NCBI RefSeq assembly: GCF_900101995.1
Contig: NZ_FNAS01000003.1
Location: 1 to 64,000 of the forward strand
Length of the DNA stretch: 64,000 bases
DNA from: Riemerella columbipharyngis
GTDB lineage: Bacteria; Bacteroidota; Bacteroidia; Flavobacteriales; Weeksellaceae
Direction of reading: 5' to 3'
Under the pieces are notes generated by a model that was not told the origin of the DNA, searched no databases, and was given only the letters and a program-made list of their open reading frames with translations. Made by a program: the position numbers and the translations under genes. Shown here piece after piece: positions 35,994-44,444 of the stretch (its first letter is position 1; every line of letters starts with the position of its first letter).

Positions 35994-37376
35994 ATGAAAA
36001 AAGTAATTTTAAGCGTAGCCGTTTTTTCAATGGTTATGGGATACGCTCAAAAAAGAGAAATACATAGAGCTTTTGACGCTGCACAAAGTGGCAATATCGC
36101 CGATGTGAATACAGAACTTGCAAAGGCTGACTCTGAAATCAATAACGACCTAAGCCTTCTGGAACCAAGTCTATTGGAAGAATATTATTTTGCAAAAGGT
36201 ACGGCACTTCTTAAATCCAATAAAACTTTGGAAGGTGCTGATATGCTTTCCAAAATTATAGATTTAGGAAAAGAAAAAATCTATAAAGGTAAAAATGCCA
36301 ATAGAGACAGGGTCTATTTCGTAGGTAAGGAAGCTGCTGGAAAAAGCGGATTAAGCGGGCTAAGCGAAGACACTTATTCACCAAAAACCTTAGATAAAGT
36401 AAATGCACTGATCAACCCCTTGCTGAAGGCAACAGGAGATGCAGCATTCACTGCTTATAAGAATAAGGATTACGCTAAAGCAGCCGACAAATATTTAGAA
36501 GTGTATAATTTGCTCAAAGCAACAGGGAATGTTGATAAAGTTTATAAATACTATAGTGCTCTCAACTATGCTTTGGCAAATGATAAAGAGAATGCAATCA
36601 AGATGTACACAGACCTCATAAACTCCGGCTATACGGGCGTAACTACACAATATAAAGCCAAAGATAAAGATGGGCAAATAGTAAACTTAGATAAAAAATC
36701 TTACGATATGCTAAGTAAACTCGGTACCTCTTCCGGATATTCTGATTTCAAAACAGAAACGACGCCAAGCGTAGAAAAAGAACTCTACGAAACAACTACA
36801 AGGCTTTTGGTAGATGCCGAAAAATATGACGATGCTCTTACTATTATCAACAAAGGCTTACAGAAATTTCCACAGAATAGTATCTTATTAGACCTGCAAG
36901 GGACAGCTTACTTCAAAGCCGGAAAGACAGAGCAGTTCTTGCAATCGTTACAGCAAAAAGTAGCTCAAGACCCAAGCGATAAAGTAAGCTGGTATAATCT
37001 CGGAGTTCTTTACAGTAAAGACGATTCTAAGTTTGGTGATGCCGAGAATGCATTCAAAAAAGCATTGGAAGTAGATCCTAATTATATCCCTGCCCTGCAA
37101 GGTATTTTCTATAATGTCTATATGCAAGGTGATGACAGCAAGGCTATAAACCAGGCCGAAGCAGCGAGAAAAAGCAAGAATATGGATTTATTCAACAAAA
37201 TCTTGAAAGAAAGACGCGAACGCTTTGCCAAAGGACTTCCTTACCTTGAAAAATGGTATTCTTTGGAACCGAAAAACAAAGAGATTGTTTCATTGCTAAA
37301 AGGTGTTTATCTGTCTTTACACAAAGAGGATAAATTCAAAGAAATGAAAAAAGTAGAAGAATCTTTGGAAAAATAA
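35994..37376 (+). CDS. TPR-repeat periplasmic or secreted protein, 460 aa
   Basis: A signal peptide (MKKVILSVAVFSMVMGYAQ) leads into helical repeats. Clear TPR-like units are DAALTIINKGLQKFPQNSILLDLQG-like around 280-310, KVSWYNLGVLYSKDDSKFGDAENAFKKALEVDPNY around 335-370 and the following helices up to KYLEKWYSLEPKNKE. TPR proteins hold partners together; the partner is not known. The gene directly follows gyrA (21 bases), so the two are probably cotranscribed, which I know from other flavobacteria only as a neighbourhood. A weak terminator follows. Confidence 0.78.
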   Translation: MKKVILSVAVFSMVMGYAQKREIHRAFDAAQSGNIADVNTELAKADSEINNDLSLLEPSLLEEYYFAKGTALLKSNKTLEGADMLSKIIDLGKEKIYKGKNANRDRVYFVGKEAAGKSGLSGLSEDTYSPKTLDKVNALINPLLKATGDAAFTAYKNKDYAKAADKYLEVYNLLKATGNVDKVYKYYSALNYALANDKENAIKMYTDLINSGYTGVTTQYKAKDKDGQIVNLDKKSYDMLSKLGTSSGYSDFKTETTPSVEKELYETTTRLLVDAEKYDDALTIINKGLQKFPQNSILLDLQGTAYFKAGKTEQFLQSLQQKVAQDPSDKVSWYNLGVLYSKDDSKFGDAENAFKKALEVDPNYIPALQGIFYNVYMQGDDSKAINQAEAARKSKNMDLFNKILKERRERFAKGLPYLEKWYSLEPKNKEIVSLLKGVYLSLHKEDKFKEMKKVEESLEK

Positions 37377-37396
37377 ACTCTAAAATAAACAATAAA

Positions 37397-37433
37397 TAAA
37401 AGCTGTCCTTTCATATTCTGAGGCGGCTTTTTG
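37397..37433 (+). terminator. Terminator-like hairpin after the TPR gene
   Basis: AAAAGCTGTCC (37398-37408) can pair with GGCGGCTTTT (37422-37431) using G-T wobbles, followed by TTG. Weaker than the other terminators. Confidence 0.5.
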
Positions 37434-37455
37434 TGGCAATAAACTTATCAGTAAA

Positions 37456-39990
37456 ATGGAAAAAACTTATCGTGTTTTGGGAATGACTTGCAGCGGCTGT
37501 CAAAAGAAAATATCCGAAACACTTAATAATATAAAAGAACTCACTGCAATCGTAAATTTGGAGGAGGCAACGGTTACTCTAAAATCAGAAAAGTCTATTG
37601 ATTTAGCTTCCATCAATAAAGCATTGAAAAAAGCAGGCAGCTATATTTTAGAAGACCCCGATGCCCCAAAAAATACGGATTATATTCCGCCGCAAGACCG
37701 AGTGTCGCCCAGTTCCGTATATTATTGCCCTATGGAATGCGAAGGAAGTAAAGTCTATTTTCAGCAAGGTAAAAGATGCCCCGTCTGCAATATGTACCTT
37801 GTCCCGATAGAAGAGAGAACACAAGCCAAAGATACGCATACCCATGAACACCATCAGCATAAAATATACACAGCAAACAATACCGGAAAGTACTACTGCC
37901 CTATGTTTTGCGAGGGAGATAAAGTATATGACTCTAATGTAGGCTGCCCTGTTTGCGGTATGGACCTTGTCCAAATTCCAATAGCCGGTGAAGAAGCGAA
38001 AGACGATAACTTTGAAATCCTGAAGAGAAATCTAATCACGGCTATTATTTTTACAATCCCTGTTTTTATCCTATCTATGGGCGGAATGTTTGTCCATTAT
38101 AACATTGATCCTTTGCTGAAAGGCTGGATAGAGTTGGCATTGTCCTTACCCGTTATTTTCTATTCAGGGTGGTTTTTATTAAAGAGAGCTTGGGTTTCGT
38201 ACAAAACCATGAATCTAAATATGTTCAGTCTCATTGGTTTGGGGGTAGCAGCTGCATTTTTATTTAGTTTAGCACTTCTTTTATTCCCAGAGAGTCTTCC
38301 GAAAGAGTTTGAAAATAAGGTAAATCATTATTATTTTGAGTCTGTTTGTGTTATTATCACGCTTGTGATTATTGGCCAGGTAATGGAAGCCAAAGCTCAT
38401 AAAAAGACCGGTGATGCCATCAAAAAACTAATGAGTTTATCGCCTGCCGAAGCACATATTGTTAGGGATAATGAAGAACATACGATTCCCCTCTCTGAAG
38501 TGAAAAAAGGAGATATCCTCCGAGTGAAAGCAGGTGAAAAAATTCCGGTGGACGGTACCATTACAGAGGGGAGTGCTTTGATTGATGAAAGCAGCATTAC
38601 CGGAGAACCTATCCCAATTGAAAAACAAGTCAATAACAAGGTAATAGCCGGTACTCTGAACGAAAAGCATTCCTTCCTGATGAAAGCCGAAAGGGTAGGC
38701 AGCGAAACGCTTTTAGCCCAAATCATAAAAATGGTAAACGATGCCGGCAGGAGCAAAGCCCAAATTCAAAAATTAGCCGATAAAGTTGCAAAAGTTTTTG
38801 TTCCTGCAGTTGTCTCAATTTCTGTGCTTACTTTTATTTTATGGTATATATTTGGCGGGGAGAGCCGGTTGAGTTTAGCGGTAATGAATGCCGTAGCGGT
38901 GCTTATTGTGGCTTGTCCCTGCGCTTTGGGGCTTGCTACGCCTATGAGCCTGATGGTAGGTATAGGCAAAGGAGCCAGGAATGGTGTTTTAATCAAAAAT
39001 GCAGAAGCTCTGGAAAAGATGAACAATATTGATGTTCTCATAACGGATAAAACAGGCACGCTCACAGAAGGCAAACCTACTCTGGCTGAAATCATTACCG
39101 CAGAGGGATTTTCCGAGCAAGAAGCCATTGCCATTGCCGCAGCTCTTAACCAAAATGATACCCATCCTTTATCCAAAGCTGTTATAGCAAAGGCTAAACA
39201 ACAAAAAATAACAATTAGCAAAGTCCATCACTTTGAAAGTATCGCGGGAAAAGGCATTACAGGAGTTATTAACCATGAAAAGTACGCCCTTGTTAATCAA
39301 GCTTTTATTGATGAGCATCATATTTTTACAGATAGTATAAGAAGTAAAATTCAATGTTTTGAAAATCAAGCTTTTACGCAATCTTTTTTAGTTAAAAACA
39401 ATACGGTATTAGCTTTATTTTGTTTTGAAGACCTTGTAAAATCCAATGCCAAAAAAGCCCTAAATTTCCTTAACGAAAAGAACATAGAAGTCGTGATGAT
39501 GACCGGCGATAATGAAGCCGCAGCCAGAGCCGTGTCTGAGAAACTGGGCATAAAATATTATAAGTCTCAATGTATGCCGAAAGATAAAATGGACGAAATA
39601 AAAAAACGACAAATGCAAGGTCAAAAAGTTGCAATGACAGGAGACGGTATAAACGATGCACCAGCCCTTGCACAGGCAGACATCGGAATAGCAATGGGGA
39701 CAGGTACGGACATTGCCATAGATAGTGCCGATATTATTTTATTAAAAGGCGATATCAACGGCATTACAAAAGCTCTAAAACTAAGCCGGAATTTGATAAA
39801 AAACATTAAAGAAAATTTATTCTTTGCTTTTGTTTATAATGCTGTGGGCATTCCTATCGCAGCGGGGTTACTTTATCCTATTTTTGGGATTTTACTAAGT
39901 CCTATGTTTGCAGCTTTGGCAATGAGTTTCAGTTCTGTGTCAGTTATTTTAAACTCATTAAGATTAAATAAGGTAAAATTAAATAATTGA
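37456..39990 (+). CDS. copA: Copper-type P1B ATPase with duplicated metal-binding cysteine domains, 844 aa
   Basis: This membrane pump uses ATP to export soft metal ions, most likely Cu(I). In order: an HMA domain with GMTCSGC (residues 9-15); two short Cys-rich domains, YYCPMECEGSKVY..CPVCNMYLV (about 90-115) and YYCPMFCEGDKVY..CPVCGMDLV (about 150-173), separated by a His-rich linker (HTHEHHQHK); membrane helices; the actuator loop SSITGEP; the ion site CPC in VACPCALG; the phosphorylated Asp in DKTGTLTEG; and GDGINDAPALAQADIG. CPC with these parts fits the CopA class. It stands alone. Confidence 0.9.
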   Translation: MEKTYRVLGMTCSGCQKKISETLNNIKELTAIVNLEEATVTLKSEKSIDLASINKALKKAGSYILEDPDAPKNTDYIPPQDRVSPSSVYYCPMECEGSKVYFQQGKRCPVCNMYLVPIEERTQAKDTHTHEHHQHKIYTANNTGKYYCPMFCEGDKVYDSNVGCPVCGMDLVQIPIAGEEAKDDNFEILKRNLITAIIFTIPVFILSMGGMFVHYNIDPLLKGWIELALSLPVIFYSGWFLLKRAWVSYKTMNLNMFSLIGLGVAAAFLFSLALLLFPESLPKEFENKVNHYYFESVCVIITLVIIGQVMEAKAHKKTGDAIKKLMSLSPAEAHIVRDNEEHTIPLSEVKKGDILRVKAGEKIPVDGTITEGSALIDESSITGEPIPIEKQVNNKVIAGTLNEKHSFLMKAERVGSETLLAQIIKMVNDAGRSKAQIQKLADKVAKVFVPAVVSISVLTFILWYIFGGESRLSLAVMNAVAVLIVACPCALGLATPMSLMVGIGKGARNGVLIKNAEALEKMNNIDVLITDKTGTLTEGKPTLAEIITAEGFSEQEAIAIAAALNQNDTHPLSKAVIAKAKQQKITISKVHHFESIAGKGITGVINHEKYALVNQAFIDEHHIFTDSIRSKIQCFENQAFTQSFLVKNNTVLALFCFEDLVKSNAKKALNFLNEKNIEVVMMTGDNEAAARAVSEKLGIKYYKSQCMPKDKMDEIKKRQMQGQKVAMTGDGINDAPALAQADIGIAMGTGTDIAIDSADIILLKGDINGITKALKLSRNLIKNIKENLFFAFVYNAVGIPIAAGLLYPIFGILLSPMFAALAMSFSSVSVILNSLRLNKVKLNN

Positions 39991-40084
39991 TAATAAGGTG
40001 GTTGTTGATTATTTTCAAATTAAACAAAAAAATTTGTAACCTTTTGAAGATTGAATTCGTATAATATAAAAATTTACAAAGACA

Positions 40085-40951
40085 ATGAGACAATTAAAAA
40101 TTACAAAACAGGTAACCAACAGAGAAACAGCTTCTTTGGATAAATATTTGCAAGAAATAGGCAAAGTAGATCTCATCACTGCCGACGAAGAAGTGGAACT
40201 GGCACAGAAAATAAAAGCAGGTGATAAAGTAGCTTTGGAAAAACTAATAAAAGCCAACCTTCGTTTTGTAGTTTCTGTTTCTAAACAATATCAGAATCAA
40301 GGGCTTTCGCTTCCGGATCTTATCAACGAAGGAAACCTTGGGTTAATGAAAGCCGCGAAACGGTACGATGAAACCAGAGGGTTTAAATTTATTTCTTATG
40401 CTGTGTGGTGGATTCGCCAGTCTATTCTCCAAGCATTGGCAGAGCAGTCCAGAATCGTAAGGCTTCCTCTGAATAAAATTGGCTCTATTAATAAAATTAA
40501 CAAAGCTTATGCACATTTAGAGCAAGAGAATGAAAGACCGCCTTCTGCAGAGGAACTATCGGAGGTTTTGGAAATGAGTGCCGAAGACATTAAAGAATCT
40601 ATGAAGCACAACGGAAGACACCTCTCTATGGATGCCCCTTTGGTAGAGGGAGAAGACTCCAATCTTTATGATGTGCTTCGCTCGGGAGAATCGCCAAGCC
40701 CTGATAAAGACTTAATGTTGGAATCTTTACAGATTGAAATAGAGAGAGCTCTTCAAACTTTGACGCCGAGGGAGGCAGATTTGGTGCGTCTTTACTTTGG
40801 GTTAAACGGCAAACACCCTATGACATTGGAGGAAATAGGCGAAACTTTTGACCTCACAAGAGAGCGTGTCCGTCAGATTAAAGAAAAAGCTATAAAGAGA
40901 CTGAAACACCACTCTCGAAGCAAAATTCTAAAATCTTATTTAGGTAAATAA
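40085..40951 (+). CDS. rpoD: Primary sigma factor RpoD, Bacteroidetes short form, 288 aa
   Basis: The housekeeping sigma factor. Region 1.2 appears as [25 protein letters not shown], region 2 as [56 protein letters not shown], region 3 follows, and region 4 ends with [28 protein letters not shown]. Region 1.1 is missing and the chain is about 290 aa, exactly the known form of Bacteroidetes primary sigma factors, which recognise TTG..TAnnTTTG. That matches the promoters listed in this window. A terminator-like hairpin follows. Confidence 0.95.
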   Translation: MRQLKITKQVTNRETASLDKYLQEIGKVDLITADEEVELAQKIKAGDKVALEKLIKANLRFVVSVSKQYQNQGLSLPDLINEGNLGLMKAAKRYDETRGFKFISYAVWWIRQSILQALAEQSRIVRLPLNKIGSINKINKAYAHLEQENERPPSAEELSEVLEMSAEDIKESMKHNGRHLSMDAPLVEGEDSNLYDVLRSGESPSPDKDLMLESLQIEIERALQTLTPREADLVRLYFGLNGKHPMTLEEIGETFDLTRERVRQIKEKAIKRLKHHSRSKILKSYLGK

Positions 40952-40956
40952 TCTAT

Positions 40957-40990
40957 AAGGGTAGCGGATATTCCGTTATCCTTTTTTCAT
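40957..40990 (+). terminator. Terminator after rpoD
   Basis: An imperfect hairpin, AAGGGTAGCGGA with TCCGTTATCCTT, and a T-run directly after. Confidence 0.65.
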
Positions 40991-41010
40991 AAAACATTAA
41001 AAAAATATTG

Positions 41011-41661
41011 ATGAAAATTAAACGAATAGCTCCCTCTATGCTTTCGGCGGATTTTGGAAATCTGCAAAGAGATATTGAAATGATTAACAAAAGTGATGCC
41101 GATTGGTTTCATGTAGATGTAATGGATGGACGCTTTGTCCCTAATATTTCATTTGGATTTCCTGTTTTGAAAACTATAAAAAAACACGCCGAAAAATTTA
41201 TAGATGTACATTTGATGATTGTAGAGCCGGAAAAATATGTGGAAGAATTTATTGCACAAGGTGCAGATTTGGTTTCTGTACACTACGAGGCTTGCATTCA
41301 CCTGCATCGCACCATTTCTTTCATTAAGGATAAGGGTGCTCAGGCTGGGGTAGTTCTCAATCCTTCTACGTCTGTGGCAATGCTGGAAGACATTATTTCT
41401 GATGTAGATTTAGTATTGCTAATGAGCGTAAATCCTGGGTTTGGAGGACAAAAATTCATTGAGAATACTTACAAAAAAATTACACAAACTAAGGAACTCA
41501 TTGAAAAATATAATTCTAAAGCCTTAATAGAAATAGACGGTGGCGTAAATACCAAGAATGCCTCTCTCCTTTTTGAGGCAGGAGCCGATGTTTTAGTCGC
41601 AGGGAATGCTGTATTCTCGTCCCCTACACCGGAAGAAACTATCAGACAGTTGAAATATTAA
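41011..41661 (+). CDS. rpe: Ribulose-phosphate 3-epimerase
   Basis: A TIM-barrel enzyme of the pentose phosphate pathway that interconverts ribulose 5-phosphate and xylulose 5-phosphate. IAPSMLSADFGNL begins the barrel; HVDVMDGRFVPNISFG and VDVHLMI hold metal ligands; VNPGFGGQKFI is the phosphate loop; ALIEIDGGVN carries the second catalytic Asp. Length is standard, 216 aa from the ATG at 41011 (a TTG one codon earlier is not needed). The small membrane-protein gene starts 16 bases after it. Confidence 0.95.
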   Translation: MKIKRIAPSMLSADFGNLQRDIEMINKSDADWFHVDVMDGRFVPNISFGFPVLKTIKKHAEKFIDVHLMIVEPEKYVEEFIAQGADLVSVHYEACIHLHRTISFIKDKGAQAGVVLNPSTSVAMLEDIISDVDLVLLMSVNPGFGGQKFIENTYKKITQTKELIEKYNSKALIEIDGGVNTKNASLLFEAGADVLVAGNAVFSSPTPEETIRQLKY

Positions 41662-41677
41662 ATAGAACCACAATAAG

Positions 41678-41836
41678 ATGAATAACCAAAACCACAATCC
41701 TCAAGAGAAGTCTAACTTGAAAAAATGGTTTGCACGAGTAGGTTGGTTAGGATTGACTTTCTTTACCATTAAAGGGCTAATGTGGCTGGCTGTATTTTAT
41801 TTCGGTGCAGAATCTATTAAAAGCTGTTTTAGCTGA
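41678..41836 (+). CDS. Small single-helix membrane protein, 52 aa
   Basis: Starting MNNQNHNPQEKSNLKKWFAR, a polar and basic segment, the protein turns into one long hydrophobic helix (VGWLGLTFFTIKGLMWLAVFYF) and a short polar end, AESIKSCFS. It follows rpe by 16 bases in the same direction and is probably cotranscribed. The layout, charge before a single helix, suggests an inner-membrane protein with the N-terminus in the cytoplasm. I do not know its function, but the gene reads well and is likely real. Confidence 0.6.
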   Translation: MNNQNHNPQEKSNLKKWFARVGWLGLTFFTIKGLMWLAVFYFGAESIKSCFS

Positions 41837-41912
41837 ATCATAAGCGATGATTATATCAAATAAAAAAACATTGTAAGAGAAAGATTAGTCCAAAATACTT
41901 AAATTTTTAGGC

Positions 41913-41920
41913 TAACTTTG
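41913..41920 (+). promoter_or_regulatory. -7 element TAACTTTG before deoC
   Basis: TAACTTTG fits TAnnTTTG, 36 bases before the deoC start. No TTG is seen at the right distance. Confidence 0.45.
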
Positions 41921-41956
41921 CAATTCAATTTCTAATTATAAAAAAAATCAAACAAA

Positions 41957-42700
41957 ATGAACATACAAGATTATTTAGATTCTACTTATCTGAAAACTCC
42001 TGAACAAGCAGGAATAACATTGCAAGAAACCCAAAAAAAGGTAATAGAACTTACCGATGAAGCCATAGATAACAATCTGTTCGCAGTAATGATACGTCCC
42101 AATTTTGTAAAAGAAATAAGAGAATACTTAAATGAAAAAAATAGCAAAGTTCTTTTAGGAACTGTAATCAGTTTTCCTGAAGGTATAAACTCTGTAACCG
42201 AAAAACTTACAGAAGCTGAAAAGGCAATAAGCGATGGTGCTGATGAATTGGATTTTGTAGTGAATTATAAAGAATATCTTCAAGGGAATCTCCATCTCGT
42301 AAAAGAGGAATTTGTGAAAGGGACAAAATTGTGCCTTGACCACAATAAAGTAGCTAAATGGATTATTGAAATTGCCGCTTTGAACGATATTCAAATTGCA
42401 GACTTGACAAAACACTTATCCACTTGGGCAGAAGAAAATTTCAAGTCCGAAGATTTGGCGAAAATATTTGTGAAATCTTCCACAGGCTTCTACAAAACCG
42501 AAAACGGAAAACCAAACGGAGCAACTTTTGAAGGAGTGAAAATAATGCTGGATAATGCCGGAAAACTTCCCGTAAAAGCAGCAGGAGGCGTAAGAACTCC
42601 GGAAGATGCCAAGAAAATGATAGAAATGGGAATAAAAAGAATAGGTACTTCTTCTGCTATGGCTTTAGTAAAAGGAGACGGAAAAATAGGAGGGTATTAA
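41957..42700 (+). CDS. deoC: Deoxyribose-phosphate aldolase
   Basis: DeoC splits 2-deoxyribose 5-phosphate into glyceraldehyde 3-phosphate and acetaldehyde, feeding deoxynucleosides into glycolysis. It is a class I aldolase: the Schiff-base Lys lies in KIFVKSSTGFY, the second active-site Lys in LPVKAAGGVRTPEDA, and the Asp in DELDFVVNY. The 247-aa chain is complete. The gene stands alone with its own -7 element; the other deo genes are not in the window. Confidence 0.93.
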   Translation: MNIQDYLDSTYLKTPEQAGITLQETQKKVIELTDEAIDNNLFAVMIRPNFVKEIREYLNEKNSKVLLGTVISFPEGINSVTEKLTEAEKAISDGADELDFVVNYKEYLQGNLHLVKEEFVKGTKLCLDHNKVAKWIIEIAALNDIQIADLTKHLSTWAEENFKSEDLAKIFVKSSTGFYKTENGKPNGATFEGVKIMLDNAGKLPVKAAGGVRTPEDAKKMIEMGIKRIGTSSAMALVKGDGKIGGY

Positions 42701-42860
42701 ACTTTATTTAATTAACTTTTTAAGCAAATAACAATATTTTAGGTGCTTTAGAGTAGGTATAAAACCATCTGCTCGGGGCATAGGCAATATTTTTTGATAA
42801 ATATACTTTAAAAATAAACATTTTTTTTTTACTTTTGTCGGATAATAAAAATATCAATTA

Positions 42861-44195
42861 ATGAAGGTTACGAGTAAAAATCACGATGAAGTAAGCGCTT
42901 TGCTTACGGTAACTTTGGACAAAAAAGATTATAAAGACAAAGTTGAAAAGCAATTGATTAACTACGCTAAAAATGCTAACATACCAGGCTTCAGAAAGGG
43001 GAAAGCACCTCTTGGAATGATTCGTCGTCAGTACGAAGGAGGACTTACCTATGAAGAAATTAACAAGCAAGTTTCTGAGGGATTGGACAAATATATTACA
43101 GAAAATAAAATAAGATTGATTGGGCGTCCTATTCCTGTGCCTGTAGAGGAGCTGGATACAAATAAAGAGCAGATAGAAATATCATTCGAAATAGGATATG
43201 AGCCTGATTTTAGTATAGATTTATCTAAATATGAAGCTCCTCATTATAAGGTAGAAGCAGGAGAAAAAGAAGTAGGGAAGAGCATAGAAAATATGCAAAA
43301 AAGATTTGCGGATAGAGAAGAGCAGGATAAAGCAACCAAGGATTCTTACGTAGCTTTGGAAGTAAAACAAGTAGTGGAAGAAGACGTAGAGGGTGTTCAT
43401 AATCATCCACCGAAAAATGTAGTTGTTAGCAAAGAAACCAAAGAGGCTTTTGAATTGGTAAAAAAACTAAAAAAAGACGAATCTTTGGAAATCTCTAAGG
43501 AGGATATTCAGAAAGACGAGAATTTAGCTAAGCAATTAGGTTTCTCAAAAGACGAAGCAGAGCATCTTCATCACGATAAATTGTCAGTAACGGTTAAGGA
43601 TATTTACAAATTGAACCTTGCAGAGCTAAATCAAGAGCTTTTTAATAAAGTCTATGGAGAAGGCGAAATAAAATCTGAAGAAGAGCTTAAAGCTAAAGTG
43701 AAATCTGAACTTGATGAGTATTTCCAGCAAAATGCAGATATTCACTTTGTAAATAAGATTTTGGAGCAGATTACGGAAAAAGAAGAAGTAAAACTTCCGG
43801 AAGAGTTTCTCGTAAAATGGCTTATGTTTTCTAATGAAAATATCAATACTAAAGAACAAGCTGAAGAAGTTTATGCAGCAGAAAAAAATGCTTTAAAATA
43901 TCAAGTGATAGAAAGTAAACTGATTAGTGATAATGGAGTAAGTATAGACTATACAGATCTTCTTTCACAAGCAGAACAGTTGGTAAGAAATCAGCTTGCT
44001 ATCTATGGAATTCATCATTTGCCCGATGAAGAGGTGCAGAAATACGCTGTGGAAATGATGAAAAATCAAGAGCAAGTGAGACAGATTTCTTCGGAAGTAG
44101 CGATGGCTAAACTTAGAGATGTGATTTTAGAGAAAGCGGCTAAAAAAGAAGAGAAAATATCTCACGATGATTTTATGAAAAAAATAGAAGAATAA
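42861..44195 (+). CDS. tig: Trigger factor, Bacteroidetes type without a clear PPIase domain
   Basis: A ribosome-bound chaperone for nascent chains. The ribosome-binding motif is visible in IPGFRKGKAPLGMIRRQYEGG, around residues 36-57. The C-terminal chaperone arms follow, with long acidic helices. The middle, where other trigger factors have an FKBP-type prolyl isomerase domain, is replaced by a Lys/Glu-rich stretch (VVVSKETKEAFELVKKLKKDESLE) with no FKBP motifs. This divergent middle is the usual state in Bacteroidetes as far as I know. Length 444 aa is normal. A strong terminator follows. Confidence 0.9.
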   Translation: MKVTSKNHDEVSALLTVTLDKKDYKDKVEKQLINYAKNANIPGFRKGKAPLGMIRRQYEGGLTYEEINKQVSEGLDKYITENKIRLIGRPIPVPVEELDTNKEQIEISFEIGYEPDFSIDLSKYEAPHYKVEAGEKEVGKSIENMQKRFADREEQDKATKDSYVALEVKQVVEEDVEGVHNHPPKNVVVSKETKEAFELVKKLKKDESLEISKEDIQKDENLAKQLGFSKDEAEHLHHDKLSVTVKDIYKLNLAELNQELFNKVYGEGEIKSEEELKAKVKSELDEYFQQNADIHFVNKILEQITEKEEVKLPEEFLVKWLMFSNENINTKEQAEEVYAAEKNALKYQVIESKLISDNGVSIDYTDLLSQAEQLVRNQLAIYGIHHLPDEEVQKYAVEMMKNQEQVRQISSEVAMAKLRDVILEKAAKKEEKISHDDFMKKIEE

Positions 44196-44232
44196 TTGTA
44201 TTTTTCATGGTTTTTGATTTTTTAGGTTGAAC

Positions 44233-44262
44233 AAAAAGTTGGTCTTTTGACCAGCTTTTTTT
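44233..44262 (+). terminator. Terminator of tig
   Basis: AAAAAGTTGGTC (44233-44244), loop TTTT, GACCAGCTTTTT (44249-44260): a nearly perfect 12-base stem with a T-run. Confidence 0.85.
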
Positions 44263-44290
44263 GTTAATGTCAGTAAAAGTATTATTTTTG
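44261..44290 (+). promoter_or_regulatory. Promoter of the riboswitch-receptor transcript, TTG-N19-TATTTTTG
   Basis: TTG at 44261-44263 and TATTTTTG at 44283-44290. Transcription would start just in front of the TPP aptamer. Confidence 0.6.
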
Positions 44291-44301
44291 CAGGCGAAAT
44301 T

Positions 44302-44372
44302 TAAGGGGTGCTGTAACAGGCTGAGATTATACCCAATGAACCTGGAACAGGTAATGCTGTTTAGGGAGTTTT
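44302..44372 (+). promoter_or_regulatory. TPP (thiamine diphosphate) riboswitch, THI box
   Basis: The conserved THI-box elements come in order: GGGGTGCTG (44305-44313), CTGAGA (44321-44326), ACCC (44331-44334), GAACCTGGAACAGGTAATGC (44338-44357) and TTAGGGA (44361-44367). Downstream, ACCCCTT (44400-44406) is the exact complement of AAGGGGT at 44303-44309 and could form the alternative structure that hides the start of the receptor mRNA when TPP is bound. TGCTC/GAGCA makes a small hairpin between. TPP should lower expression of the receptor. Confidence 0.9.
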
Positions 44373-44444
44373 TGCTCATCGGGAGCATTGTATAATTGTA
44401 CCCCTTTTATTCAAACTAAATTTTAACCTTAAAAATTTATAAGA

